A stretch of 64,000 bases of DNA from Parapristionchus giblindavisi (lineage: Eukaryota > Nematoda > Chromadorea > Rhabditida > Diplogasteridae): contig CALSFV010000085.1 in the NCBI GenBank assembly GCA_943737045.1, forward strand, positions 201,001 through 265,000, in the 5' to 3' direction. Of the stretch, positions 1 to 10,759 are shown piece by piece. Numbering within the stretch: the stretch's first letter is position 1; each line of letters begins with the position of its first letter. The notes beneath the pieces were generated by a model. That model was not told the DNA's origin and did no database searches. It worked only from the letters and a program-made list of their open reading frames with translations. A program made the position numbers and the translations under genes.

Positions 1-324
1 TGGTCTGCTATTTAACGAAAGGAAAAAAACCTGGCCTTTATTGTAAAATTGAATTTTTCTCAAAAACCAATGAACGAAATCTCTTGAAACTTGTCAGTTT
101 TACATAACTGGCAACGCTCTTTCAAATGATATATTACACGATTCGAAAAAATCAATTTGAATTTTTCACTTTTGGTAGATCAAAAATCGATATTTCGGGT
201 CAATTTTTTGGCTGAAGTGTATCCCACCTCTAGGGACTCTAACCACCAAATATGACTCGTCTAGGATGATTTTGAAACTTTGTGCCCTCCCCCCTCCGCT
301 CTTACAGAGAGCGAGTCTTAATTT

Positions 325-440
325 ACATTACATTACATTAAAACAACTTTATTCAGCTGATTAGGGTCAGCTGGGTCGCCATTAGGGTTCTCCAAATCTT
401 CGGTCTCAATCTTCGGAATCATCTATATCTTCGGAATCAT
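325..440 (-). repeat. RTE-like LINE 3'-end remnant
   Basis: The segment resembles the 3' part of the RTE-like fragment at 31450-31530: both have a run of ACATT/TTTTT, then a CAACTTTATCAGCT-like stretch, then a conserved GCTGGGTYGCCATNAGG stretch ending in TTCTCC. On the minus strand this encodes the last residues of the RT ORF. It is too short to be functional. What follows, to about 505, is not assigned. Confidence 0.5.
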
Positions 441-509
441 AAAGGTCTTAATAAAAACCATATTCGCCATGGTTATCGTGGCGGGAGTCAGTCATGCAAA
501 TTTCTTTAA

Positions 510-2723
510 GAGACCGGCTCGGTAAGACTCGAGCATGGTCCGGACATTCGCGAGGACTTTCGATCTGGCCCTCAATACTTTCATCATAGACACATACCGG
601 GGGGAGACCGATGAAAGTTATAGTGAAAATGCCCTTAGGCTCAAACCCGGCTCACATATGTCGCATAAAATATAAAATTGAAAAATTCATAACTTTTCAA
701 TCGCGATAGCTAGGACTTTTATTTCTTTTTATTGGTGAATAACATGTCATGCACTCTTACAAACACAGTTGAGCAGTAATATCATGTCGTTCTGGATATG
801 TTTTTTCGTGTATGATTTTCCGATTTTTCCTCTTCCATCCTCGTTGAAGAGAGACGGCAAGCATTGACATAGTACATATTGTAGCCCTGACACTTCTGTA
901 CATGATGGTCACATTCCCTTGGAAATCCAACTTTTCTGAAGCATCGAGAATTGCAACTGAATGTGAGATATGTGTAATTTGTAAAAATCGAAAATTAAAT
1001 TTCTTGTAAATCGCAAGAGTAGTAGGTAGCTTTATTATGTCATTTTACTTGTAGTGATGTGCCTACACAGAAAAAAATATACTAGTAGACTCAGACTACA
1101 TTTTTTTTAAATTTTAAAAATAATTATTTTATTTTTATTTTTTTCAACCCTGACATTGAGTCGACCGTCAAAGCAAGTTGATTCATAGGGCGGATGGTAG
1201 CTGATGCATGTCCGTTTGCGAAAACAACTGCCACGAAAAGAATCGTCGTTTCGCAGATCTAGAATTTATTTTTTTAATTATCAAACTTGAAAAAATACAT
1301 GTTTCTTTCACATAAATCGGTTGGAAGGTGGCGTATGGCAACCAAAGCTGTACCATTGTTATCAGTGGGAGTGAACTGTACTTGAATACCATAATCGTCA
1401 GGAATCGCGAACTGATTTTTTTTCAGTCGACCCATGATTCTCAACCATGACCCGGGGTTCATGGTTGAGAATAGCTGAGGTCGAAAAATTCATGATGATC
1501 CCAGACCAAATACTATTTGGCAATATATCAACAGTGAGACAACTTCTAGTTTTCTGGATACCGTAACCCAAACTACAGTAATTGTAAGGCACGCACTTGA
1601 ATTTTCCGAGAATTTCACCACATTATTATAGGGTACGGTAACTAGATTACTGTATTTTGGGTTACGGTATCCAGAAAACTAGAAGTTGGCTCACTGTTGA
1701 TATATTGCCAAATAGTATTTGGTCTGGGATCATCATGAATTTTTCGACCTCAGCTATTCTCAACCATGAACCCGGGGTCATGGTTGTGAATCATGGGTCG
1801 ACTGAAAAAAAGTTAGTTCGTGATTCCTGACGGTTACGGTAGTGCAGTACAGTACACTCCTACTGATAACAATGGTACAGCTTTGGTTGCCATACGCCAC
1901 CTTCCAACCGATTTATGTGAAAGAAACATATAAATATTCAAGTTTGATAATTAAAAAAATAAATTCTAGATCTGCGAAACGACGATTCTTTTCGTGGCAG
2001 TTGTTTTCGCAAACGGACATGCATCAGCTACCATCCGCCCTATGAATCAACTTGCCTTGACGGTCGACTCAATGTCAGGGTTGAAAAAAATAAAAATAAA
2101 ATAATTATTTTTAAAATTTTTTAAAAATTTAGTCTGAGTCTACTTGAATATTTTTTCTGTGTAGGCGCATCACTACAAGTAAAAAGGCATAATAAAGCCT
2201 ACTACTCTTGCGATTTACAAGAAATTTAATTTTCGATTTTTGCAAATTACACATATCTCACATTCAGTTGCAATTCTCGATGCTTCAGAAAAGTTGGATT
2301 TCCAAGGGAATGTGACCATCATGTACAGAAGTGTCAGGGCTACAATATGTACTATGTCAATGCTTGCCGTCTCTCTTCAACGAGGATGGAAGAGGAAAAA
2401 TCGGAAAATCATACACGAAAAAACATATCCAGAACGATATGAAATTACTGCTCAGCTGTGTTTATAAGGGCGCATGACATGTTATTCACCAATAAAAAGA
2501 AATAACGCTGCTAGCTATCACGATTGAAAAGTTATGAATTTTTCAATTTTTTATTTTATGCGACATATGTGAGCCGGGTTTGAGCCTAAGGGCATTTTCA
2601 CTATAACTTTCATCGGTCTCCCCCCGGTATGTGTCTATGATGAAAGTATTGAGGGCCAGATCGAAAGTCCTCGCGAATGTCCGGCAGGGGGTCAAAATGC
2701 TCGAGTCTTACCGAGCCGGTCTC
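510..2723. mobile_element. TTAA-flanked foldback element, 2.2 kb
   Basis: The sequence is a long inverted repeat with its centre near 1620. Each arm is about 1.05 kb and the arms match almost base for base, including a block around 1315-1470 that mirrors 1770-1930. The termini read GAGACCGGCTCGGTAAGACT and its complement, and each is flanked by TTAA (506-509 and 2724-2727), the target duplication typical of piggyBac-type transposition. No transposase is visible, and the short ORFs on both arms are mirror-image noise. The right arm has a small extra segment near 2685. One arm of a second copy lies at 53980-55115. Confidence 0.8.
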
Positions 2724-4431
2724 TTAATGACTAAAGAAACTGAAACTCATCTCTTCTCATTACTCATCTGACCTAAGTCTGTCTGATATGATAAATGAAT
2801 TTGAATTTGAAAGAAACTGAAACAAAGATTTTATTAATGAGAAAAAGACAATTAAAATGCAAATCACACTGGTCCGAAAACGATTTGTACTATAAATTTT
2901 CAAAAATATCTTACAGCGATCAAATCGATATATAAATCATACAGTATACCTTTCGAATAAATTAATACCCGCCATTTTCGGACCCAAGTGATTTGCCTTT
3001 TAATTGTTTTTTTCTCATTAATAAAATTTTTGTTTCGGTTTCTTTAGTCATTAAAAGAACTTTTTATCACGGAAACTCATGATTAAGACACCGGCTCAGT
3101 AAGATTCGAGGGTTGTGCCAAAGACCCCGGACCTCACCGATTTGGCCCAAATTTTTTTTTATGGATACCCCATGAGCCCCCATCACGAAATGGGAAATCA
3201 TTTGGGCTGGTTCCTTGAAACACGGATGTGGCGGGTTTTCGAATTTTGAAAACTCGATTTTCACCGAAAAAAAAATGGAACGACCTAGGACCAATGTTAG
3301 TGTCGATTAATTATAAGTATTAATAGACAACAAAAACTGGACATGCGACGGCCCGGAGACCTACTCAAAACATTCTAAAATTAATTAAAATTTTAAAACA
3401 AAAAAAGTGCAGTCCAATTTTTGCCTCATCTTATAGAGCAAAAAAATCCGCGTCGAATAAGGGCAAAAAAATTAAAATTCGAAGGACCCGTCTTTTGAGA
3501 TAAATGGACCTGAATTTTACCCGAAAATATTTTTGCTTTCAAACCCCCTCATGTTTGTACCCATATTGAAGAGGTCGGCAAGTAGAACAACTTCCATGTT
3601 GAACGTTTTGTCTGAAACTCATGTAAAAGAGAGTATCACACGTTTCCCCGCTAATTTTGAGTAAAACGAAAATAAAATATTTTTAAAACAAAAAAGTGCA
3701 GTCCAATTTTTGCCTCTTCTTATCACGCGTGTCGCGTAAGGTTCGAATACACGGTGGCACATTGAAAAAGTCGAAAATGAACCAAGGTCATTTTTTGGTA
3801 GTCCTTAGGGTCCCTAACAAGGTGGCCAGAGCTTTTTTGCATAACTTCATTTTCAACGTCGAGAGACGACGTCAAACTTTTTTGACGCCGAAATTTGCCG
3901 ACTTTGGGGCTCGATACAGAGGGGTGTGATTTTGGTATCGAGTCGTCAACAGAAGAATTACTCGGAATGTTAAGGAGAATGCGCCTACATCATTGGCAGG
4001 TCGATATTTTATTTAGTATTTTTGTAAATCGATTTCATTGATTGGTTTAAAACAAAAATCGAAGCCGAAGGTTTTTAATAGCTCAATCGACTGACCGAAC
4101 TGTCATACTCGGTAGGCTCGCAACCTTCTCAATCAAAATTTCCAGTTGTCGACTTTTGGGAAATTTTCAGTAGACAGCCATCATCGCCATCGAATTCTGT
4201 CCCAGGAGCCCAATTTCCATACCTCTAGCTCAACCACGGATCCAGAACGGCTTGAAAACGTGATGTTACCGTAATCCCGCCCACGCGTTGCGGGACCACT
4301 GGAGCCAAAATGATTATGTACATCTTCATCAGCGAGGTCGATAACCCTTATACACAAGTTTTGAGGGTATTAAAATTTTTGGCCTGTGCCAACCCTCCCC
4401 CAGATTTATCCGACTCTTACACAAACGGCCT

Positions 4432-4780
4432 CCTAAAAAGAATAGGCAAATCGGTAGTTAATGAAAAGAATAGGCAAATCGGTAAATGACTAAAAAGAAT
4501 AGGAAAATCGGTAAATGACTAAAAAAAGCAAATTTATTGCGTTTATTGCGGATCTTTCCTTCATTAATTTATTACGGATTAGCCTATTCTTTTCATTAAC
4601 TATTTTTTTCATTAACGATTTGCCTATTCTTTTTAGTCGTTTACCGATTTGTCTATTCTATTCATTAACTACTGATTAGCCTATTCCTACATTCATTACC
4701 GATTACTTTGTTCTTCACTTATTATGAGTTTATTTTTTATTCCATACTAATTAGCCGATTCTTTATTCATCACCGATTAG
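4432..4780. repeat. Short degenerate tandem and inverted repeat
   Basis: The unit is roughly AAAGAATAGGCAAATCGGTA with spacer TTAATGA. It is repeated three times in direct orientation (4436-4520) and then several times in inverted orientation (4560-4760). The two blocks could pair as an imperfect hairpin. No coding potential is seen. Confidence 0.6.
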
Positions 4781-5035
4781 CATCCTTGCACTACTCTTAC
4801 AAGGGAAGTATAAGAAATGTCTTTTAGACTTTTGAACGAGACTATTTTTCCTCGATAGGTATAGGCAATATATAGACGGAACCAAAAAATTAGCTGCGAC
4901 CATGCACTTTCAGATTTTATATAATTAATTAAAGTTTGTGAAAAAAAATCTTTATTTTTTGAAGAAAAAACACACTGTGTAGACGACAAGGAGCGTATGA
5001 AACAAAGCGCTCATGTAAGAGCACTGAGGACATGG

Positions 5036-5097
5036 CAGCGTGGTGTAGTGGTAGTGTGTACTCCTCTGGATCGGGCTGTGGGTGGTTCGAGTACACC
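5036..5097 (+). other. tRNA-like module with pol III box A and box B
   Basis: A box-A-like TGGTGTAGTGGTAGTG and a box-B-like GGTTCGAGTACACC lie about 30 bp apart, as in tRNA-derived sequences. It does not fold into a full cloverleaf by eye and sits inside a transposon arm. The mirror copy is at 8462-8524 and a related copy at 44105-44162. It is a tRNA-derived module, not a tRNA gene. Confidence 0.55.
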
Positions 5098-5359
5098 TAT
5101 GGACATTTTTCTTTTGCTCATTTTTAACAGCTTCGGACTTGTACTTTCGATGGAAAAAAAGGAAAAAAATTTTGTTAATTTTTTTTCACTTTCAAAACGT
5201 TCGTACATGCTCAAGATGACTTCTTTTAAAGGGAGCGTAACCTCTCTCAATGGTCTCTTCGACGTGCAATGCTCTCTCGTTGTTAGACAACAGAGAAATA
5301 GTGTCCGCAATGAAAAGGTCATTGAGTGAGGTTACGCTGCCTTTAAGATGTAGTTGTGA

Positions 5360-5446
5360 TCTGTGAGGGACCCAGTCCCAATTTTTCTTTCATCAAATGT
5401 TCAATATGTGATCGTCGATTGCGCGGGAATTGTTTTGTTAATTGCT
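5360..5446. repeat. 87-bp direct repeat, copy 1
   Basis: The sequence from TGTGAGGGA through TTAATTGCTA recurs in the same orientation at 8140-8226, immediately beyond the right end of the CTCACACAG-ended element. It is much longer than a target duplication. The flank was therefore duplicated by another route, such as repair or ectopic recombination. Confidence 0.75.
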
Positions 5447-5529
5447 ATGCTGGATACCTGTACTTGATAGCAAACAGTCACGGTTTGCTAATGTTTGATA
5501 GCTTATTGACTGCTACCAAGTACATGTAA

Positions 5530-6200
5530 ACAGGGTTACGACACCCTTTTGCTAATGATCGCAACCAAAAGTCAAAAGATTACTCGCAAGTAAACTAACA
5601 ATACTCACAATCGCAACTGCAAGTTTGCACGTAATCGCAACTACGCGCTTGTGATCGCAACCACAAACCTATACTCGCAAGTATACTTCTTACAATCGCA
5701 ACTGTAAGGATCCGCAATCGCAACTACAGATAATAATAGACTAGACCGAGAAGAGACGAAGATCAAAGACCAGAGATCAGACGATGACTATTCAAAATGA
5801 CGAAGAAGAAGAACAGATACAGATGAGGTTGACGACCTCGTCTAATGTGGAGAAGACGAAGATGATTTAATAATTCATAGAACTTTATCTACAGTTCACA
5901 ATCAACAACGAAGCTAGGCAAGGACCGGAGAGGGGAACGACTACTAAGAACTAACCAACAACGAAACTCTCCAACCACCGACTACGACAACCAACTCATT
6001 CACTACTGACTCACAAACTAACAACTAACTAAAATCATAGAAAGAAAGGACACGTGTAATAGCATTTACATAATGAATAAATTAGGGATTGAATAGAGAC
6101 ATTAATTAGGGATGCTATGTACAAACTGCAAGGGGATTCGAATAACAATTATGCTAATATATGAAAGGAACACAATAATTATCAATCAATAATGGATCTA
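5530..6200. other. Unassigned repeat DNA
   Basis: This stretch holds several degenerate copies of an ATCGCAACT motif (5575-5730), then GAAGA-rich sequence that includes GATCAAAGACCAGAGATCAG. The latter resembles the leader of the gypsy element near 34200-34280. No gene is recognised. Confidence 0.4.
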
Positions 6201-6210
6201 CTATACACTG

Positions 6211-8139
6211 CTCACACAGAAAATTCTCTTACGTTTCAATTTCTTATTCGTTATATTTCTTATTTTTAAGAAATTATACAAGAAAGGGGCGGAGTTTACA
6301 ATAAGAAATCAATTTCTTATCTTCGAATTTCTTATAAATCAGAAATGCATGATGATTTGAATGTCAGAAATACATTTCTTATTCTTCATATTTCTTATAT
6401 TTAAGAAAATTGCCTTTGAATTTCTTATTTTTTAAGAGAAATTCATAATTTTCTTAATTTTCAATTTCTTATATTTAATTTATTTGCGTTTTTATTTTGT
6501 TTTTATGAATTAACTTCATTGATTAAATTAAAATAACGTTAGTTAATGATCCAAATATTGTGTACTAAATTTGGTGTGCGCCACAATGTATACCGTTATC
6601 ACTGCGGGAAAATTTTGCCTTCAAACAGATCTATTTTTCTTGCGGTTGCTACGTCGTTTTCACTTCGTTTCCTTGTTCGTTATACTCGTTGCTCTTCCAT
6701 GTTACATCATGTAGCTACTCCGTTTTCACTACGTAGTTAGTTGAATAACATCGATCTGTTGCAGAACAGTTACGAAATGTTCTCGCTAGTGCTGCACTTC
6801 ACAAGCGTACAAGCAAGAAGACTGTTGAAGCTATCAAGAAACTAGTATCTGATGCACCTTGGTTGCTCGTAATCAGCTATGTGTCTTCAAGGACTCATCC
6901 CACGTCGCTCTCTAGGTATAACAGTTTTTCATTGCTCGTATAATTTGTTCTTTGCAGGTAGATCTATTCGATACTTATCGACATGATCGTAGTTTCAACC
7001 TTGGAATGAGCTTGATCATCATGAGTAAGGCCCTCAAGTGTGATAACAACGATAACTACATGATCTAGCATGATGATAATGGAGGAGTGCCTCATTTTTC
7101 ATTCTGTGGCAGTAAGAGGGACAAGACTCAGGTAATTTAATGTCTGTAAGTGTCTGTAAAAATCAAGTATAACATGATTTTATAGGATGTTACTGTTAAA
7201 ATGGTTGATATCGATATGGAACATCTTGGTATCCCTGATCAGGATTACTCTGTAGTAATCTCTATGCCTTCAGCGGAATTCCAAAACGACTTGCAAGGAT
7301 CTTTCAATGTCATCTAACTCTCTTAATATCACTGCCACTAAGTAGGTTGCCTTTTTATTTCAAATGAAAGCTTAATACTTATATGTACATTGTAGACTGG
7401 ATTGAGTTTTACTGGAAATGGAGATACTGTTTTTAGTTATCACTTATTCTAGAACTAACAATGCTCATGATGAGAAGGTTTGCTACCTAGATTAGTTCAT
7501 AAATCGATAATAACATCGTTTCAGGGAGGTATTTCGATAATAGTGAAGGAGCCGTTAAATTAAATACGTTAATCATCTCACTGAGGCATCTTCAATCTCT
7601 GAGGGAGTAATCCTTTATATATGTAATGAAGTTCTTGTTATTGTTGAGTATGATATAGAAGAGAATGGACATCGATTATATCTCATACGAAGATATTGAT
7701 GACGAAGATAACGTGTTTAAAGTATAATCTCATATTATTTGCTTTATCATTTCATTTGTTTTCGTTCACCCAAATCAATTACGTTTTTGTGTTCCATGTG
7801 ATGTTGTAGTTCCTTTTATCTTGGTGTGCCCTGTTCACATAAACTGTTTTCATTTCTAGAATTGGAATAAGTATATACAAAGCAGCAGAAGTATCAGTAT
7901 TAATCAATCAATAATATATTCTGTAGTGGCCAGGAAAAAATATAAGAAATTGATTTCTTAAAAATATCGTAGCGCGGAATAAGAAATAGATTTCTTATAT
8001 TTTATAAGAAATCATTTTCTTACGGCAATAAGAAATTAAATCACTTATAAAAAGTAAGAAATTCAATTTCGGAGAACGTATTGTAAGAAATCAATTTCTT
8101 ATTTCAATTTCTTATATTTAAGAGAATTTTCTGTGTGAG
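6211..8139. mobile_element. CTCACACAG-ended element with AAGAAAT subterminal palindromes
   Basis: The terminal inverted repeats are CTCACACAGAAAATTCTCTT and complement. The flanks offer TG on both sides (6209-6210, 8140-8141), though TA/TG with CACT-starting ends is an alternative reading. The first and last about 250 bp are packed with short inverted motifs of the AATTTCTTAT / ATAAGAAATT type in both orientations. This layout resembles the subterminal repeat arrays of CACTA-type transposons. Between them lies a PCNA pseudogene with introns. No transposase is seen, so this looks like a non-autonomous element that captured host DNA. Confidence 0.7.
6794..7727 (+). pseudogene. PCNA (sliding clamp) pseudogene, introns retained
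   Basis: Exon-like blocks translate to recognisable PCNA segments in correct order. 6794-6915 has KKTVEAIKKLVSDAPW and, in another frame, DSSHVAL. 6958-7131 has FDTYR, LGMSL and MSKALKC, then KRDKTQ. 7186-7342 has [18 protein letters not shown] and MPSAEFQ. 7396-7477 has FTGNGDT. 7525-7727 has GGISI, NEVLVIVEYDIEENGH and EDIDDED. The blocks are separated by gaps of about 42-54 bp with GT...AG ends, so the copy came from genomic DNA, not mRNA. Stops (for example inside exon 2) and frameshifts in exons 1, 3, 4 and 5 show it is dead. The N-terminal dozen residues are not recognisable. PCNA is the trimeric DNA clamp for replicative polymerases. The copy lies wholly inside a transposon. Confidence 0.9.
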
Positions 8140-9040
8140 TGTGAGGGAATCTGTCCCAATTTTTCTTTCATCAAATGTTCAATATGTGATCGTCGATTGC
8201 GCGGGAATTGTTTTGTTAATTGCTACCATTGTTGTTGAAATATTATTTGACATGTATAATTTTAATAATTTGTTTTGTTGTTTAATTTCGTAGAAGATGC
8301 TAAATATATTGGAAATAATGAAAAAAATGTAATGGAATAGGAACACATTTCACGAACGCACGAATGTTCTGAAAGTGAAAAAAATCTGAAATTAAAAAAA
8401 ATTCAGCGAACGTACAAGTCCGAAGCTGTTAAAAATGAGCAAAAGAAAAATGTCCATAGGTGTACTCGAACCACCCACAGCCCGATCCAGAAGAGTACAC
8501 ACTACCACTACACCACGCTGCCATGTTCTCAGTGCTCTTACAGGAGCGTTTTGTTTCATACGCTCCTTGTCGTCTACACAGTGTGTTTTTTCTTCAAAAA
8601 ATGAAGAATTTTTTCACAAACTTTAATTAATTATATAAAATCTGAAAGTGCATGGTCGCAGCTAATTTTTTGGTTCCGTCTATATATTGCCTATACCTAT
8701 CGAGGAAAAATAGTCTCGTTCAAAAGTTTAAAAGATATTTCTTATACTTCCCTTGTTAATAAATTAATTCATACAACCATTGCAGTTATAGCATGTTCTT
8801 AGGTCACCATTAGTTAATGAAGACTCCATTTTTTTTCTTCGAAAATCGAGTTTTCAAAATTCGAAAACCCGCCACATCTGTGTTTCAAGGAACCAGCCCA
8901 AATTAATAACCATTTTGTGATGGGGGCCCATGGGGGTATCCACAAAAAAATTTTGGGCTAAATCGGTGAGGTCGATGTCCGGCACTTCCTGGAATCTCAC
9001 TGAGCCGATGTCTTAAGACTTTGAGAATTCAAAAATATTC

Positions 9041-9163
9041 TTATGGTAACCTCTTGTTCTCTTCGCTCACTTCGAGTTATACCATAATAAATGTTTGAAT
9101 ACCCCCGCACTTCAAGGGTATAAGCTGCTTTATCGGACCAAATTTTGTGGTTTGACCACAGAC
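9041..9163. repeat. PAT split direct repeat, terminal a copy
   Basis: This 123-bp block, TTATGGTAACC... to ...GACCACAGAC, is repeated essentially unchanged at 10613-10735. It forms one outer end of the PAT-like element. Confidence 0.9.
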
Positions 9164-9457
9164 AGACTTATAACAGAAAAACAATCAATACAACAAGAAA
9201 CGAAAACAACGGTTTAGAAACCGAAAGGAAGACGGAGATCACCTCGACACGATAATGGAAATATGGAAATGGTACAAGATAAAGGCAGTGGAAAGTGGGG
9301 TTTATGGAGGAAGAAAAGAAGAGGAAGATAATGAACAATGATAATGATAAAAGATAAATGATAAATGATATGACAAGAAAGGGGAGAAAGGGGATAAAAA
9401 GAGAGGAGCAAGGAAAAGAAAACAGGGAAAAGGAGAAAAAGATGAAGAAGAAGACAA

Positions 9458-10383
9458 TCAAACTGACAAGGCTCCACCTTGGCCAGCGATGGAATCCACG
9501 AGGTACGACGACATTCCTGCTGCAGATCTCCATCGCCCGCGTCGCTGAACCTTCTCCAGCGGGACTCCTTCTTCGATCGAGGCCATGGCGCCTCCGCCTC
9601 TGAGAGCATGCGGAGTCAAGTGAGGAAGACCGGCTTGGGCACAGAGCGAGTTGAAGTCCTTCCTGAGGGCCGTGGTGGAGATGGGCCTGAGCGGAATAGA
9701 GAATGAAGGGAATAAGGGATGATCGGGTTCGACGATAATTGATTGCTTGTACTTCTCGTACACTAAGCGGGCCTTGGACTCTCTCTCGAAACGCAGTACC
9801 GTAGAACGACCCTGACACAATTGGTCGTTCTTTGCCTTAGAAATGGATAACCTGATCAATTCTCCATCCTCCTCCACGTCCTTCCATTGCAAAGCGGTGG
9901 CTTCGGATATCCTAAGAAGGGCACCGAAGGCCAGAGCCGCGAAGGTCCCCGCTCTCAGCGAAGCTCTAGGTGCGTTCTCCGCAGCGGCGAGGACCAGAAG
10001 AGCGGACAACTGGTCCTTGTCGACCGCACCACGATGCTTGACGATCTTAGACCGAGCAGCAGCTGACCGGAAACGGGAGGCGATCTCAGCAATTGGGGGG
10101 GGGGGGGGACGGCGCCATTGAAGAACTGGAAGGAGGCAGTTGCTTGGCTGATAGACGCCGCTGAACAGCCATCAGCAACCTTCTGAAGGATGAAGACGAG
10201 AAGAGCCTCAGGGGCGTGTGGCTCTAGACCGAGCTCCAGAGCGAGGGACTCCTTTGCCCGTTGTAGACGAGAATACGAGGCGACTGACGACGGAGCCAAC
10301 GAGGAGAGCATCAGGGAGTCCAAGTGCTCCGCGAGCGTGACCTTTCCCGACTGGAGGAACACCCTTCTCAGACGCTCGAGCAC
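9458..10383 (-). pseudogene. Tyrosine recombinase of the PAT-like element, frameshifted
   Basis: The N-terminal half (10383 down to about 10097) has the helical SAM-like core-binding region. The catalytic half (10009 down to 9458, 183 residues from its first Met) has R33 in LLRISEA, H134 and R137 in HALRGG, W160 in the H/W position and nucleophile Y169. This is the R-H-R-(H/W)-Y set of tyrosine recombinases. The enzyme joins a circular DNA intermediate into the genome. The two halves are in different frames, and the switch falls at a run of G (10097-10109 region), so slippage, sequencing error or genuine inactivation are all possible. A longer overlapping ORF (9168-9818) is a shadow in another frame. 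Confidence 0.88.
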
Positions 10384-10480
10384 CGCTCCGAGATCTCCTG
10401 TAAAGAAAATAATAATCCCTTATTCTCCTTTTCCTTCCTCTTTCTTATTATCCACTTGTGGGGTGGGAGGGAGGACATCA

Positions 10481-10735
10481 CTTTAACAAGAAAACAATAA
10501 TTGGTCCTAAAAACAGCCTAGAATGAATAAATACACACAGTGTGCGCCACTGTGTGACTCGCTGAGTATCGCTCTCGCTGCGCGTCGAAGTGCGGGATAT
10601 TCAAACATAATATTATGGTAACCTCTTGTTCTCTTCGCTCACTTCGAGTTATACCATAATAAATGTTTGAATACCCCCGCACTTCAAGGGTATAAGCTGC
10701 TTTATCGGACCAAATTTTGTGGTTTGACCACAGAC
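10481..10735. repeat. PAT internal double repeat (b1 + a2)
   Basis: 10481-10612 matches 13345-13475 (repeat b) and 10613-10735 matches 9041-9163 (repeat a). The two are directly abutted, as in the B1A2 junction of PAT and Ngaro elements. That junction is the template allowing a circular copy to be rebuilt during reverse transcription. The b repeat contains a short palindrome, CACACAGTGTGCGCCACTGTGTG. Confidence 0.9.
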
Positions 10736-10759
10736 TAGATAACTAAAGGCTTGAGAAAG

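Larger units (their letters stand above)
4800..8755. mobile_element. Harbinger-like TTA-flanked foldback
   Basis: The termini begin CAAGGGAAGTATAAGAAAT and are inverted at 8755. The flanks are TTA at 4797-4799 and 8756-8758, the 3-bp target typical of PIF/Harbinger elements. The arms (4800-5160 and about 8400-8755) match closely and each carries a tRNA-like module. A smaller copy of the family lies at 43897-44882, also with TTA flanks. The interior is occupied by a CTCACACAG-ended element. No Harbinger transposase or Myb-like gene is seen, so this is a non-autonomous copy. Confidence 0.8.
3087..9012. mobile_element. Outer TTAA-flanked shell of a nested insertion
   Basis: The left end (TTAA 3083-3086, then GACACCGGCTCAGTAAGATT) is matched in inverted orientation by the right end (8820-9012, then TTAA 9013-9016). 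The matching arms are only about 200 bp. The left half continues with sequence shared with 55165-55740, so this is a family with at least two members here. The interior holds the Harbinger-like foldback at 4800-8755. Whether the two ends belong to one insertion or to two related elements cannot be settled by eye. Confidence 0.5.

Noticed and set aside
1183..2467. Paired ORFs on both strands of the first foldback
   Set aside because: The same sequence read in each arm of a palindrome; no domain.
4997..5329. 110-codon plus-strand ORF near 5 kb
   Set aside because: Spans a tRNA-like module in a transposon arm and is mirrored by a minus-strand ORF of similar length.
9168..9818. 216-codon minus-strand ORF overlapping the tyrosine recombinase
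   Set aside because: It is a frame shadow ending in low-complexity hydrophobic residues; the real recombinase motifs are in other frames.
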